DNA from: Methylocaldum szegediense
GTDB lineage: Bacteria > Pseudomonadota > Gammaproteobacteria > Methylococcales > Methylococcaceae
Direction: 5' to 3'
Length of the DNA stretch: 64,000 bases
Assembly: GCF_949769195.1 (NCBI RefSeq)
Contig: NZ_OX458333.1
Location: 2,418,001 to 2,482,000, forward strand
In this document: piece after piece, positions 28,696 to 37,887 of the stretch
Position numbering within the stretch: the first letter of the stretch is position 1
Layout: every line of letters begins with the position of its first letter
Notes under the pieces: model-generated
What the model saw: only the letters and a program-made list of their open reading frames with translations
Told to the model about the DNA's origin: nothing
Database searches by the model: none
Position numbers and translations under genes: made by a program

Positions 28696-29852
28696 CGCTT
28701 CGATTGTCCCGCCGCGCCGCGCGGCTCACCAGTTCCCTGATCCGCGACATCCTGCAGGTTACCCAGCGGCCGGGCGTGATTTCCTTCGCGGGTGGCTTGC
28801 CTGCCACCGAAGTCATGCCGCCCTTGAACTTCGAAGGGCTGGCCGACGACTACCGCCAGTACGGCCCCAGCGAAGGCGAGCCGGCCTTGCGCGGCCTGAT
28901 CGCGCAAAAGCTGTCCGGGTTGGGTATGAGCTGCGGCGTGGACCAGATATTGGTGACCTCCGGTTCACAACAGGGCGTCGATCTAGTCGGCAAACTGTTC
29001 GTCGACGAAGATGCCAAGGTCCTGCTGGAAGCGCCTACCTATCTCGCCACGATTCAGGCTCTCGGAGTGTACGGCGCGGTATTCAAAGGGCTAAGGCTGG
29101 CCGCCGACGGCATCGACCCGGACGAACTGCGTCGAGCCATAGCCTATCGCCGGCCTGCGTTCGTCTATCTCATCCCGACGTTCCAGAACCCTTCCGGGTT
29201 TTGCTACACCGACGAAATCCGGCGCGCGGTCGCCAAAGTTCTGGACGAAACCGACATCCCCCTGATCGAAGACGACCCCTACCGGGATCTGGTCTACAGC
29301 CCGGTCGACCGAACCCCGATCTGCGCTTATCTGGAACGGGCGCCATGGGTTTATCTCGGAAGCTTTTCCAAGCTCACGGCGCCGGGTTTACGAGTGGGCT
29401 ATCTCGCTTCATCGCGCGAACTCTTCCCGAGCCTGGTTCGGCTGAAACAAGCCAGCGACCTACACACCAACCGCATCGGCCAGGCCTGGCTCGCCCGGTT
29501 TCTGGGTTCCACCGAGTTCGACGAGCACCTGGCGCGAATGAACCGGATTTATGCGGAACGCCGCGATGCCATGCAAGCCGCCCTAATGCGTCATTTCGAG
29601 GCACTCGCCGAATGGCGGGCACCGGCCGGCGGTCTTTTCTTCTGGCTGCGACTGACCTGCGAGTGCGATACCCTGGCGCTGCTGCGCCAAGCGCTCGAGC
29701 GCAATGTAGCGTTCATGCCGGGCGAACCGTTCTTTCCCACCCCGGCCCACCGCTACCCTTCTCTGCGCTTGAACTTCAGCCATGCGGCTCCGGAAAACAT
29801 CGAGCGTGGCATCGCCTTGCTTGCGGAGATTCTGAACGGGTCTGCCGAATGA
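28692..29852 (+). CDS. PLP-dependent aminotransferase (class I/II, 2-aminoadipate type)
   Basis: A 386-residue fold-I aminotransferase. Markers are GVISFAGGLPATEVMP, the start of the small domain YGPSEGEPALRGLI, the cofactor segment PTFQNPSGFC, IEDDPYRDL, and the PLP lysine in YLGSFSKLTAPGLRVGYL. The sequence type is close to LysN-like 2-aminoadipate aminotransferases, which accept many amino acids. ATG at 28692 overlaps the phzF stop, and the gene's own stop overlaps the exporter start, giving a tightly coupled trio. Confidence 0.92.
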   Translation: MTLRLSRRAARLTSSLIRDILQVTQRPGVISFAGGLPATEVMPPLNFEGLADDYRQYGPSEGEPALRGLIAQKLSGLGMSCGVDQILVTSGSQQGVDLVGKLFVDEDAKVLLEAPTYLATIQALGVYGAVFKGLRLAADGIDPDELRRAIAYRRPAFVYLIPTFQNPSGFCYTDEIRRAVAKVLDETDIPLIEDDPYRDLVYSPVDRTPICAYLERAPWVYLGSFSKLTAPGLRVGYLASSRELFPSLVRLKQASDLHTNRIGQAWLARFLGSTEFDEHLARMNRIYAERRDAMQAALMRHFEALAEWRAPAGGLFFWLRLTCECDTLALLRQALERNVAFMPGEPFFPTPAHRYPSLRLNFSHAAPENIERGIALLAEILNGSAE

Positions 29853-30769
29853 AAACGAAAATCTGGCTTGCCTTACTGGCCGTTTATATCGTCTGGGGCT
29901 CGACCTACCTGGTGATTCGTTTCGCGATAGAAACCCTGCCGCCGTTTCTCTCGGGCGGGCTTCGCTTTCTGGTTTCGGGCACGATCCTTCTGATCTGGCG
30001 ACGCGCGGCGGGCGACGCTCCGCCAACCCTTCGCCAATGGCGATCGGCAGCCATCGTCGGCACCTTCCTCCTTCTCGGCGGCAACGGACTGGTCTCCTGG
30101 GCGGAACGAACCGCCCCTTCCGGCATCGCCGCGCTCATCATCGGCGCGGTACCGATGTTCATGGTGATAGCCGATGCGCTTCGGCCTAACGGCGTCAGAC
30201 CGACCGCTCGCGTCATCGCCGGTCTTGCCATCGGTTTCACGGGGATTTATCTGCTGGTCGGACCTTCGGAATTTTCCGATGGCCTGCATTTGGACATGGT
30301 CGGCGTGACCGCGCTTCTGATCGCCGGCTTTCTTTGGGCGATCGGCTCGATCTGCGGCAAGACGCTCGACCTGCCGAAATCCGCCTTGATGACCACGGGC
30401 GCGGAAATGCTAACCGGCGGCTTCGCCCTAATGGTCGCCAGCGCGGCCGCCGGAGAATGGAATGGATTCAGCTTCGTTCAGGTTTCCACCCACTCGTGGC
30501 TGGCCTTGGCCTATCTCATCGCTTTCGGCTCGATGATCGGTTTCGTCGCCTACGCCTGGCTTTTGCAGAACGCGCCCATTCCCCTGGTCGCGACTTATGC
30601 CTATGTCAATCCTTTGGTGGCGGTGTTCCTCGGCAATTGGTTCGCGCAAGAACCTTTGACCCCGCGCATCCTGTCGGCATCGGCGATCATCATTGGATCG
30701 GTGGTGTTCATCAACAGCGCGAACCGGTCGAAACGGCTCAAGAAAGCGATGGTAGCGGTAAACGAATAG
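29849..30769 (+). CDS. EamA-family (drug/metabolite) exporter
   Basis: A 306-residue membrane protein with ten predicted helices in two EamA repeats. The start of repeat 1, WGSTYLVIRFAIETLPPFLS, with GGLRFLVSG, and the repeat 2 feature TYAYVNPLVAVFLGNWFAQE are typical of YedA/RhtA-like exporters. Such proteins export amino acids or related metabolites. ATGA overlap with the aminotransferase suggests that it exports the product or by-product of the phzF-aminotransferase pair; this is inference. Confidence 0.93.
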   Translation: MKTKIWLALLAVYIVWGSTYLVIRFAIETLPPFLSGGLRFLVSGTILLIWRRAAGDAPPTLRQWRSAAIVGTFLLLGGNGLVSWAERTAPSGIAALIIGAVPMFMVIADALRPNGVRPTARVIAGLAIGFTGIYLLVGPSEFSDGLHLDMVGVTALLIAGFLWAIGSICGKTLDLPKSALMTTGAEMLTGGFALMVASAAAGEWNGFSFVQVSTHSWLALAYLIAFGSMIGFVAYAWLLQNAPIPLVATYAYVNPLVAVFLGNWFAQEPLTPRILSASAIIIGSVVFINSANRSKRLKKAMVAVNE

Positions 30770-30834
30770 CCCTTACCCGTATCCCGCCGTCCCGCATCTG
30801 GACGGCGAACACTTCGGAATAGAGCGATCTACTC

Positions 30835-31359
30835 ATGCATGAGCACAGCTATTACGAACCCCTGGCCGAATACAACGCCTGGATGAACGAAAAGCTCTAC
30901 CGGGTTTGCGCCGAGATTCCCGACGAATTACGGAAAAAGGATCTTGGCGCGTTTTTCAGGTCCATACACGGCACTCTCAATCATCTGCTCTTGGCCGACA
31001 CCATCTGGATGGCCCGTTTTACAGGGCAGCCCCTGACTCGGCCTGCTTTGAATCAAGAGCTTTATTCCGGTTTCGACGACTTGAGGCGGGAACGCGAAGC
31101 CATGGACCGCCGCATGCTAGCCTGGACCCGGACACTCTCCCCAGAACGCCTCACCCAGCCTTTCAGCTACACCAGCGTTTCCGATGGCAAAACTCGGACC
31201 CGGCCGTTCTGGCTGCTGGTTACACATCTCTTCAACCATCAGACTCACCACCGCGGCCAATTGACCACCCTGTTGAGCCAGCTCGGCTACGATTACGGCG
31301 TTACCGACCTCCCCTGGCTACCGAGCCTTTGCGAACTCGATTCCGCCAAGACGGAATGA
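30835..31359 (+). CDS. DinB-family protein
   Basis: A 174-residue four-helix protein. The putative metal-binding histidines are in IHGTLNHLLLADTIWM and HLFNHQTHHRGQLTTLL, the usual DinB layout. DinB-like proteins include bacillithiol and mycothiol transferases, but most proteobacterial members have no known substrate. It follows the exporter by 65 nt on the same strand and could be in the same transcript. Confidence 0.92.
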   Translation: MHEHSYYEPLAEYNAWMNEKLYRVCAEIPDELRKKDLGAFFRSIHGTLNHLLLADTIWMARFTGQPLTRPALNQELYSGFDDLRREREAMDRRMLAWTRTLSPERLTQPFSYTSVSDGKTRTRPFWLLVTHLFNHQTHHRGQLTTLLSQLGYDYGVTDLPWLPSLCELDSAKTE

Positions 31360-31390
31360 AGCACCGGAACTCCGGCTAGCGACGGTCCCT

Positions 31391-34300
31391 TCACGATGCG
31401 GCAACGTTTTCCGCAGCTTCGCCGGCCGGAACACCGAGCTTGTCATGGAAAATCGCGTAACACACCGGCGTCAGCACCAGACTCGCCGCCATGCCGAACA
31501 GCAAACCGGCCGACAGGGATAGGGTCATCGGGATCAGAAATTGCGCTTGCTCGCTGGTTTCCATCAGAGTCGGTAGAAAACCGGCGAAGTTGGTCAGAAA
31601 AGCGAGCAGGATGGGCCGAAAGCGAGCGGTACAGGCTTCCAGGATCAGGCTCGAGACTTGACTGGCGGTCGAACTCATCGGCGCGTCCTCGTCCGGCGAA
31701 ACCATAGCGCCCACCGTATCACCGAGCTCCCTGCCCTTTTCCTCCTGCCCTTCAGTCCCCCTCTCCTTGACGTAATCGAGCAGCACCAGGCTATCGTTCA
31801 CCACCACGCCGCTCGCGGCGATCATGCCGACCAGGGATTCCATGGACAAAGGCAGTCCCGCCAGCCAATGCGCCAGAACCGCGCCGCACCAGGCGACGGG
31901 CGCCGCCAAGAGAAAAATCAGAGGGGTGACATAGGAGCGGAACGGCACCGCGATCAGGGCATAAATCACCGCCAGTGCAATCATGGTGTTGACAATCAGT
32001 CTTTGAACGGTCGCTTCCTGCTCCTGACGTTCCTGACCGACGCTTACGTCCAGTTCGGGAAACTGCCGTTTCAGGCTGGGGATGACCGTTTTTTCGATTT
32101 CGGCGTAAACCGCATTGAGGTCGGCCACCTGGGAATCGACCCGCGCCTGGACTTTCAAAACCCGCCGCCGATCCTGGCGGATCAGCTTGGCGTAACCTGG
32201 AACCAAGTCGACCTCGGCCAGGGTTCCCAAAGGCGCATGGGCGCCGGAAGGCAAGCGGACGGGGAGATTTCGCAGACTGTCCAGGGACTGCCGCTCGTTC
32301 AAAGGCAGACGAACCATGACCTTGACTTCCTTGCCTCCGCGCTGGAAGCGATACACCTCGTCCCCGTAATAGCCCTGTCGCGTCTGCTCGGCGAGGTCTT
32401 GCAAGCTCAACCCCAGACGTTCCGCTTCCGGCTTGAGACGCAGCCTGACCTCGGGTTTGCCGGTTTCGGCCGAATCGACGACATCGTACACGCCGGGATA
32501 ACCGGAAATCATGCGCTTGAACTGTTCGGCGGCCGCTGCCAGCTGGGCCGGGTCGGGGGCGCCCAGATCGAATTCCAGGTCATAGGGAACGTCACCCTCC
32601 TTGAAGATGAAATCGATCTTGGCTCGGCCGATATCACCGATACGCCGACGCCATTCCCGCACGAAATCCTCCACCGCGATGCGTTCGCGGCCGAGCGGCG
32701 ACAACTCCGTCCAGAATCCGGCGTCATGCTCCCAAACCAGGGTTTCCAGGCCGACGATGACCGAGGCAGGTTCCTGGCCGGATCGTGCCGCCGTTTTCTG
32801 CCTTTCAGCCTGGTCCAGTTCATCCCGCAATTGCAGCAGGGCATCCTCCACCTTTTTCGCGATCCGTCGGGTTTCGCTATAGGGCGCATCCTCCGGCAGT
32901 TTCAGATAGACCCAAAAACTGTCCTTGGTGACGTCGGGCTGTAGGGATAATCGAAGGTGTCCACCGGCTACTAGGGCGATGCTAAGCAAAAGCAGCACGA
33001 CAAAAACGGCGACGGTCAAGAAACGCCAGCCTAATGCCTTTTCCAGGAAGGGACCGTAGATTCGCTGGACGAACCGGTCGAGACCGCGGTTGAGCGAGTC
33101 CCGAATTCGGGCGAGAACCGAGGGTGAGGCATCTAGCTTCGCGGGATGAGCCAGGTGCGCCGGCAATATGAGCAAGGCTTCGACCAGCGAGAACACCAGG
33201 GTCAGGATCATCACCAGGCAGATCGGACGCATCATCTGCCCCGCCCATCCAGGTAGGAAAAGGCCGGGGAGGAAAGCCGCCATCGCGATCAGCACCGCGA
33301 GGATCACCGGCTGGGCGACGCTGCGCGCGCCGCGGATGGCACAGGCGAGACTGGAAGCGAAGCTCGTCCTGGCTGGTTTTCCTTCCGCATCGAGGATCGA
33401 GCTCTCGGTCTGCTCCTTATGCACCGCATCCCCGATAATGATGGCATCGTCCACCAGGATGCCCATGGCCAACAGGAATCCGAACAGAGACAGCATGTTG
33501 AGGGAAACGTCGACGACAGGCATCAGCCAGAAGGTGCCGAAAATCGACGTGACGATGCCGACTCCGGCCCACAACGCCACCCGCAAGCGTAAGAACAGGG
33601 TCAGTACCGCACACACGAGCAGGAAACCGCTCAGCCCGTCCTCGATGAGCGTTTGGATGCGCTGGTCATAGGCCTCGGAGTCATCCCACCAGGTATAAAG
33701 CGACAGCCCTTCCGGCAGCTTCGATTTCATCTCCTGCACGTACGCTTTTACCCGGCGCGCGACGGCAACGGTGTCCTGGTCGGCATGGATTTCCCAACCT
33801 TGCGCCGTTTCGCCATTGTGATGCCACTCCGAGAGGCGCTCTTCGAGACCGTCTTTGATGATGGCGACATCACGGAGCAGGAGCCGGCTGCCGTCGGGAT
33901 TGGTGCGCAACACGAGGTTGCCGATGGTTTCGCCGTTCCGCGCTTGTCCATTCACGCGCAGCAACAGCTCCCCGGCCTGGCTTTTCACCAAGCCGCCCGC
34001 CAAGTCTACGGAAGCGTGCTGGATCGCCTCCGCGACCTCGTGCAGCGACATGCGATACCGGCGCAAGCGTTCCGAGGACACCTCGACGGTGATTTCGTAA
34101 GCCTGCTCGTAATAATTGATCGCCCGCGTCACCCCCGGTATTAGAGCCAGTTCGGCCTGAATGCGGTCCCCCAGCTGTTTGATGGTGAGCGGATCGGTCG
34201 GCCCGTGCAGCGCCACCCAGATGACGCCATCGTCGTCCTCCCGGTGCGCCGGCTCTATCTCGATCTTTTCCAGCGTTTTCGGCAATCGCTGAATCGCCTG

Positions 34301-34690
34301 AACGCGCCCACGCACGGCGTTCATCATCTGATCTTTGTCGTAACCCGGCAGGATGACGACGTTGACCGTACAGCGTCCCTCGGTAATCTCCGACTTCAAC
34401 CGCTTGATGCCCGGCAGATCGTGAATAGCCTCCTCGATACGGATACACACCGATTCCTCGATCTCCAGTGGTCCGGCACCGGGATAGATCGCCTTGATTT
34501 CGATTTGGTGAGGCGAAAAGCGGGGAAACACTTCCTTGTCCATAACCGCCAGACTCGCGAAGCCGCCGAACCAGATCAGCAACATCAGGAGGTTGGCCGC
34601 AACCGGGTTGGAGGCGAACCAGGCGATAGGGCCCGAAGCTTGGGACTGAAGGCTAGCGGCCGGCGGGGGATCAATTCGCTGCGCTGACAT
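31391..34690 (-). CDS. RND efflux pump, inner-membrane transporter
   Basis: A 1099-residue transporter of the HAE-RND type with about 12 membrane helices and two large periplasmic loops. The proton-relay helix contains FGFLLAMGILVDDAIIIGDA with the paired aspartates; the second half repeats the plan with MIAASGVVVNDSLVLLDYVK. The N-terminus GPIAWFASNPVAANLLMLL is typical of a broad proteobacterial subgroup. It overlaps the adaptor gene by 20 nt. The substrate cannot be told from sequence; there is no heavy-metal (CzcA-like) signature that I can see. Confidence 0.95.
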   Translation of the reverse strand: MSAQRIDPPPAASLQSQASGPIAWFASNPVAANLLMLLIWFGGFASLAVMDKEVFPRFSPHQIEIKAIYPGAGPLEIEESVCIRIEEAIHDLPGIKRLKSEITEGRCTVNVVILPGYDKDQMMNAVRGRVQAIQRLPKTLEKIEIEPAHREDDDGVIWVALHGPTDPLTIKQLGDRIQAELALIPGVTRAINYYEQAYEITVEVSSERLRRYRMSLHEVAEAIQHASVDLAGGLVKSQAGELLLRVNGQARNGETIGNLVLRTNPDGSRLLLRDVAIIKDGLEERLSEWHHNGETAQGWEIHADQDTVAVARRVKAYVQEMKSKLPEGLSLYTWWDDSEAYDQRIQTLIEDGLSGFLLVCAVLTLFLRLRVALWAGVGIVTSIFGTFWLMPVVDVSLNMLSLFGFLLAMGILVDDAIIIGDAVHKEQTESSILDAEGKPARTSFASSLACAIRGARSVAQPVILAVLIAMAAFLPGLFLPGWAGQMMRPICLVMILTLVFSLVEALLILPAHLAHPAKLDASPSVLARIRDSLNRGLDRFVQRIYGPFLEKALGWRFLTVAVFVVLLLLSIALVAGGHLRLSLQPDVTKDSFWVYLKLPEDAPYSETRRIAKKVEDALLQLRDELDQAERQKTAARSGQEPASVIVGLETLVWEHDAGFWTELSPLGRERIAVEDFVREWRRRIGDIGRAKIDFIFKEGDVPYDLEFDLGAPDPAQLAAAAEQFKRMISGYPGVYDVVDSAETGKPEVRLRLKPEAERLGLSLQDLAEQTRQGYYGDEVYRFQRGGKEVKVMVRLPLNERQSLDSLRNLPVRLPSGAHAPLGTLAEVDLVPGYAKLIRQDRRRVLKVQARVDSQVADLNAVYAEIEKTVIPSLKRQFPELDVSVGQERQEQEATVQRLIVNTMIALAVIYALIAVPFRSYVTPLIFLLAAPVAWCGAVLAHWLAGLPLSMESLVGMIAASGVVVNDSLVLLDYVKERGTEGQEEKGRELGDTVGAMVSPDEDAPMSSTASQVSSLILEACTARFRPILLAFLTNFAGFLPTLMETSEQAQFLIPMTLSLSAGLLFGMAASLVLTPVCYAIFHDKLGVPAGEAAENVAAS

Positions 34691-35852
34691 CGCTTTCCTC
34701 CGGCTTCGCGTCTCCGGCTTCGAGCCTGACGTGCATACCCTCCACCGGCACCGAAACGCCGTCTATGACCACAGCCTCGCCCGCCGCCAAACCTTCCGCC
34801 ACCAACACCCGGTCGGCCTCCGTGCGCAGCACCTTCAGACGGCGGATGTGAAGACGATGCTCGCTATCCACGACCAGTGCTTCCTGGGCCGCATTGACCG
34901 CTGCCAGCGGCAGCACGAACACGCCCGAGCGCTCCCGCCCTTCGATCTCGGCCTGGACGAACAGGCCGGACAGGAGCAGCTGGGCATGCCGGGGACCGTA
35001 CGGATCCGGCACTTCGGCCACCAAGTGCAACAAGCCGGTCGTGTCATCGATCTGGGCTTCGCTGCGCACGATGCGCCCCTCCCAGTGCTGTTCGATGCCG
35101 CCTACGGTGGCCATCATCCTTACCTTGGAGCCGGATTGGTCCGCTCCCTTACGCCGCCCGAGGTTTACGTCGAGATCGGCCAATTGCTCGGTCGAGACCG
35201 GCAGGCGCACTTCCGCCACGTCCGTGGCCTGGAGGCGGGCCAGTTTCTCGCCGGGCTGCACGTATTGGCCGAGACCGACATACCGGGCCAAGACCCGGCC
35301 GGCAAACGGCGCGTGCAATTCGCACCGGCTCCGGTCCAGACGGGCCTTGATCAGTTCCGCTTCGGCCGCTTTCAGCTTGGCGCGGGCTTCCGCCAGTTGC
35401 GGCTCGTGCCGGGCCAGGGGCGTCGGCTCGCCTTCACCCAAAGCCTCCCATTCGCTTCTAGCCTGTTCGGCTTCGGCTTCCTCCTGGGCAAGCCGGCGCC
35501 TTGCTTCCGCTAGTTTGGCTTCGGCTGCGACGACGGCCTGGTCGTAGTCGCGGGGATCGAGCGCGACCAACTCCTCGCCAGCCTCGAAGAACCCGCCGGC
35601 TACGAAATCGGGATTCAAGCGGATCACCTTGCCCGCCACTTCCGCTACCCAGTCGATCTCGGTGCGGGGCGTGACGACACCTTGGGAACGCACGTTAAAG
35701 CGGACCGTCTGCGGCTCGGCACGAACGACCGAGACCAGCGGCGGTTCCGGTTTGGCGGGCTGGGCTTCCAGCGCCGGTCGGTTCACTACGATGGCATAGG
35801 CGCCGACGGCGCCGATCAGCAACACAACAATGGGGAGGAGGATTTTCAGCAT
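34671..35852 (-). CDS. RND efflux periplasmic adaptor (membrane fusion protein)
   Basis: A 393-residue adaptor with an N-terminal membrane anchor (ILLPIVVLLIGAVGAYAIVV), a lipoyl half-motif, a long alpha-hairpin (about 110-175, rich in AEAKLAEARRRLAQEEAEAE), a second lipoyl half (LHAPFAGRVLARYVGLGQYV), and beta-barrel and membrane-proximal domains (VFVLPLAAVNAAQEALVV). It links the inner-membrane pump to the outer-membrane channel. Operon order is channel, adaptor, pump, all on the minus strand with 13-nt and overlapping junctions. Confidence 0.95.
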   Translation of the reverse strand: MLKILLPIVVLLIGAVGAYAIVVNRPALEAQPAKPEPPLVSVVRAEPQTVRFNVRSQGVVTPRTEIDWVAEVAGKVIRLNPDFVAGGFFEAGEELVALDPRDYDQAVVAAEAKLAEARRRLAQEEAEAEQARSEWEALGEGEPTPLARHEPQLAEARAKLKAAEAELIKARLDRSRCELHAPFAGRVLARYVGLGQYVQPGEKLARLQATDVAEVRLPVSTEQLADLDVNLGRRKGADQSGSKVRMMATVGGIEQHWEGRIVRSEAQIDDTTGLLHLVAEVPDPYGPRHAQLLLSGLFVQAEIEGRERSGVFVLPLAAVNAAQEALVVDSEHRLHIRRLKVLRTEADRVLVAEGLAAGEAVVIDGVSVPVEGMHVRLEAGDAKPEESDVSAAN

Positions 35853-35865
35853 GGTTTCGCGCGGT

Positions 35866-37266
35866 TCAAGCTTCGCCTCCCAGCGCCAGATAGAGACCGA
35901 TCCGGTTGTTGAGCAGCTGCCGTTTGATCGCGAGATGAGCGCTTTGCGCGTTCAGGGTGCTACGGTAGCTATCGAGCAAGGTCAGGATCTCGATAAAGCC
36001 ATGGCGGTAGGAATAGATCGCCAGCTTCTGGCTCGCTTCGGTCTGCTCGACGGCTTCCCTGAGCGCTTGTTCCTGCTCTCTCAGCCATTCTTCCGCAGCG
36101 AGCGACTGTTCCACTTCGCGGAAAGCATTAAGCGCCGTGTTCTTGTACCGATTGAGCGCTTCCTCGGTCAGGGCCCGGTTCAACCGAATCTCCCCCCTGA
36201 TCCGCCCGCCGGTGAAGAGTGGCTGGAGGAAACCCATCGCGACGTTCCAGATCGCCGCGCGGGGGTCGACCAGTTCGGTCAGGGCGGGGCTACGGGTGCC
36301 GCCAGAGGCGGTGAGCGCAATACGCGGCAGCAGGGCCTTCTCGGCGCTCTCCAGCCGAAAATCGGCGGCGCGCAGCCGCTCGAACGCGGCGATCACATCG
36401 GGACGCCGTCCGAGGAGTTCCGAAGGCACGCCGGCCGACAGCGGAGCGGGCGGATCGGGCAAGGACGCCGTCATTGTCAGATCGGCCGCCGGATAACGTC
36501 CCAACAAGACTTCCAAGAGCCGGGTCACCGCCTGAACCCGGTTGCGCGCCTCAGCCAATTGAGCTTCGGCATTGGCGAGATCGGTGAGCGCAAGGCGCAG
36601 GTCGAGGCCGCGGGTAAGGCCGCGGGTGAATCGTCCGCGCACCAGTTCGACGATGGTGCGGCGATCCCGTATCGATTGTTCGGCGACTTCCGCCTGGAGC
36701 TTGGCCTCGGCCAGTTCGAAATAGACCTGTGCCGTTCGTGCTGCGAGGGAGAGGCGCGCAGCGTGAAAGTCGGCTTCGGTCGCCACGGCTTCGCTCACGG
36801 ACGCTTGTTGAAACGCGCGTATCCGCCCCCACACGTCCAATTCCCAGTCCAGCGAGAACAAGGCTTCGAAGGCACCGAACTCGGTCGAGCCGAAGCCGGC
36901 ACTGCGCACCTGGGCGCGTTCATAGCCGGGAGCAAAATAGAGCTGCGGCCAGCGGCCGGCACCGTCGATACGGGCCTGTTGCCGCGCGGCTTCCACACGG
37001 GCCGCCGCGGCCTTCAGGTCATAATTACTCGCCAAAGCCTCGGAAACCAGGGCGCTCAGCGTTGCATCGGCGAAGGTTTCGACCCAATGCTCGGAAACCG
37101 CTTCTTGCGGACTCGTCGTAGCGGTCCAGGCCGAAGGGATCGGGGCGCCTACATCGTTCACATCCCGCTCGGGTATCGTTCCACACCCGCCCAGCAGAGC
37201 GAGAACCAGGCCGCAGAACGTGATCGATAGCCGGGACGGGCCGATGCCATCCATCGTGACACTCAT
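35866..37266 (-). CDS. Outer-membrane efflux lipoprotein (TolC/NodT family)
   Basis: A 466-residue outer-membrane channel of the NodT type. From the start at 37266 the signal peptide ends in a lipobox, LALLGGCG, giving a lipid-modified cysteine. Two OEP repeats follow, with SNYDLKAAAARVEAARQQAR and RVQAVTRLLEVLLGRYPAAD, and GVPSELLGRRPDVIAAFERL is the NodT hallmark. It heads the RND operon. Upstream in-frame starts would put a long hydrophilic extension before the signal peptide and were not chosen. Confidence 0.93.
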   Translation of the reverse strand: MSVTMDGIGPSRLSITFCGLVLALLGGCGTIPERDVNDVGAPIPSAWTATTSPQEAVSEHWVETFADATLSALVSEALASNYDLKAAAARVEAARQQARIDGAGRWPQLYFAPGYERAQVRSAGFGSTEFGAFEALFSLDWELDVWGRIRAFQQASVSEAVATEADFHAARLSLAARTAQVYFELAEAKLQAEVAEQSIRDRRTIVELVRGRFTRGLTRGLDLRLALTDLANAEAQLAEARNRVQAVTRLLEVLLGRYPAADLTMTASLPDPPAPLSAGVPSELLGRRPDVIAAFERLRAADFRLESAEKALLPRIALTASGGTRSPALTELVDPRAAIWNVAMGFLQPLFTGGRIRGEIRLNRALTEEALNRYKNTALNAFREVEQSLAAEEWLREQEQALREAVEQTEASQKLAIYSYRHGFIEILTLLDSYRSTLNAQSAHLAIKRQLLNNRIGLYLALGGEA

Positions 37267-37887
37267 CGGCGGATCGGGTCGGTGACAGTAGTCGGCAGTC
37301 TGTTGGATTTCGCACGTGGCCGGCTTATTCGGATGGCGCCCGCGAAGTCTTCGCTTCGTCGGATATGGCTTGTCCGATAAACTGACACGCAAGTTCGATT
37401 GTGGCGAGCGCCATCCGGCTCTTCCGAAAGGTCATGGCACAGGTGATTTAACAATCGGGATCCGGGCCGCAAACGGCGCGTCACCAGAACTGCCGGCGTT
37501 CCCGAAAACGCGACGGAATCGCGTGTGTGGCGCATAAGCTTCGTTCCCCCCTTCTCCGCCTCGTCATGGAATCGACGTTTAGTAGTGATTAAGACGAACG
37601 AGCCGGCCAAAACCCGCACTGCCGGCGAAAAAATTCTTGAATGAACGCAGGCCGGTAGCATGTCATGGATAGCCTCGTCTTACGAAGCCAAGAGGAGCGA
37701 ACCCTATGCAACACCGAGCCCTCCATTGGTGGAGGGCAGGTTTATCGGTTCCCCAAATGAATGGGACGGATGTTCAGAAGTCAGGTGGCGAGAATTCGAT
37801 CGGCTATGGAACAAACCACTCGCACGAGCGCACGGGGATTCGTCCTGATTCCCCGTGCTTCTCTTTGCCGACTTGATCGTTTCCCGG
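37267..37887. other. Gap between the RND operon and the alcohol dehydrogenase
   Basis: No gene seen. Two hairpins are present: GCCCTCC/GGAGGGC (37718-37737) and a 9-bp stem GCACGGGGA/TCCCCGTGC (37830-37858) followed on the plus strand by TTCTCTTT. The second lies about 30 nt past the end of the dehydrogenase gene and could act as its terminator or as a plus-strand terminator. Confidence 0.5.

Noticed and set aside
27886-29852. Phenazine biosynthesis operon
   Set aside because: Only the PhzF fold is present; no phzA-E or phzG genes are near, and PhzF-like proteins are widespread outside phenazine pathways.
31658-32944. 428-codon plus-strand open frame in the RND pump gene
   Set aside because: Antisense shadow of the conserved transporter; no signal, motif or ribosome-binding site.
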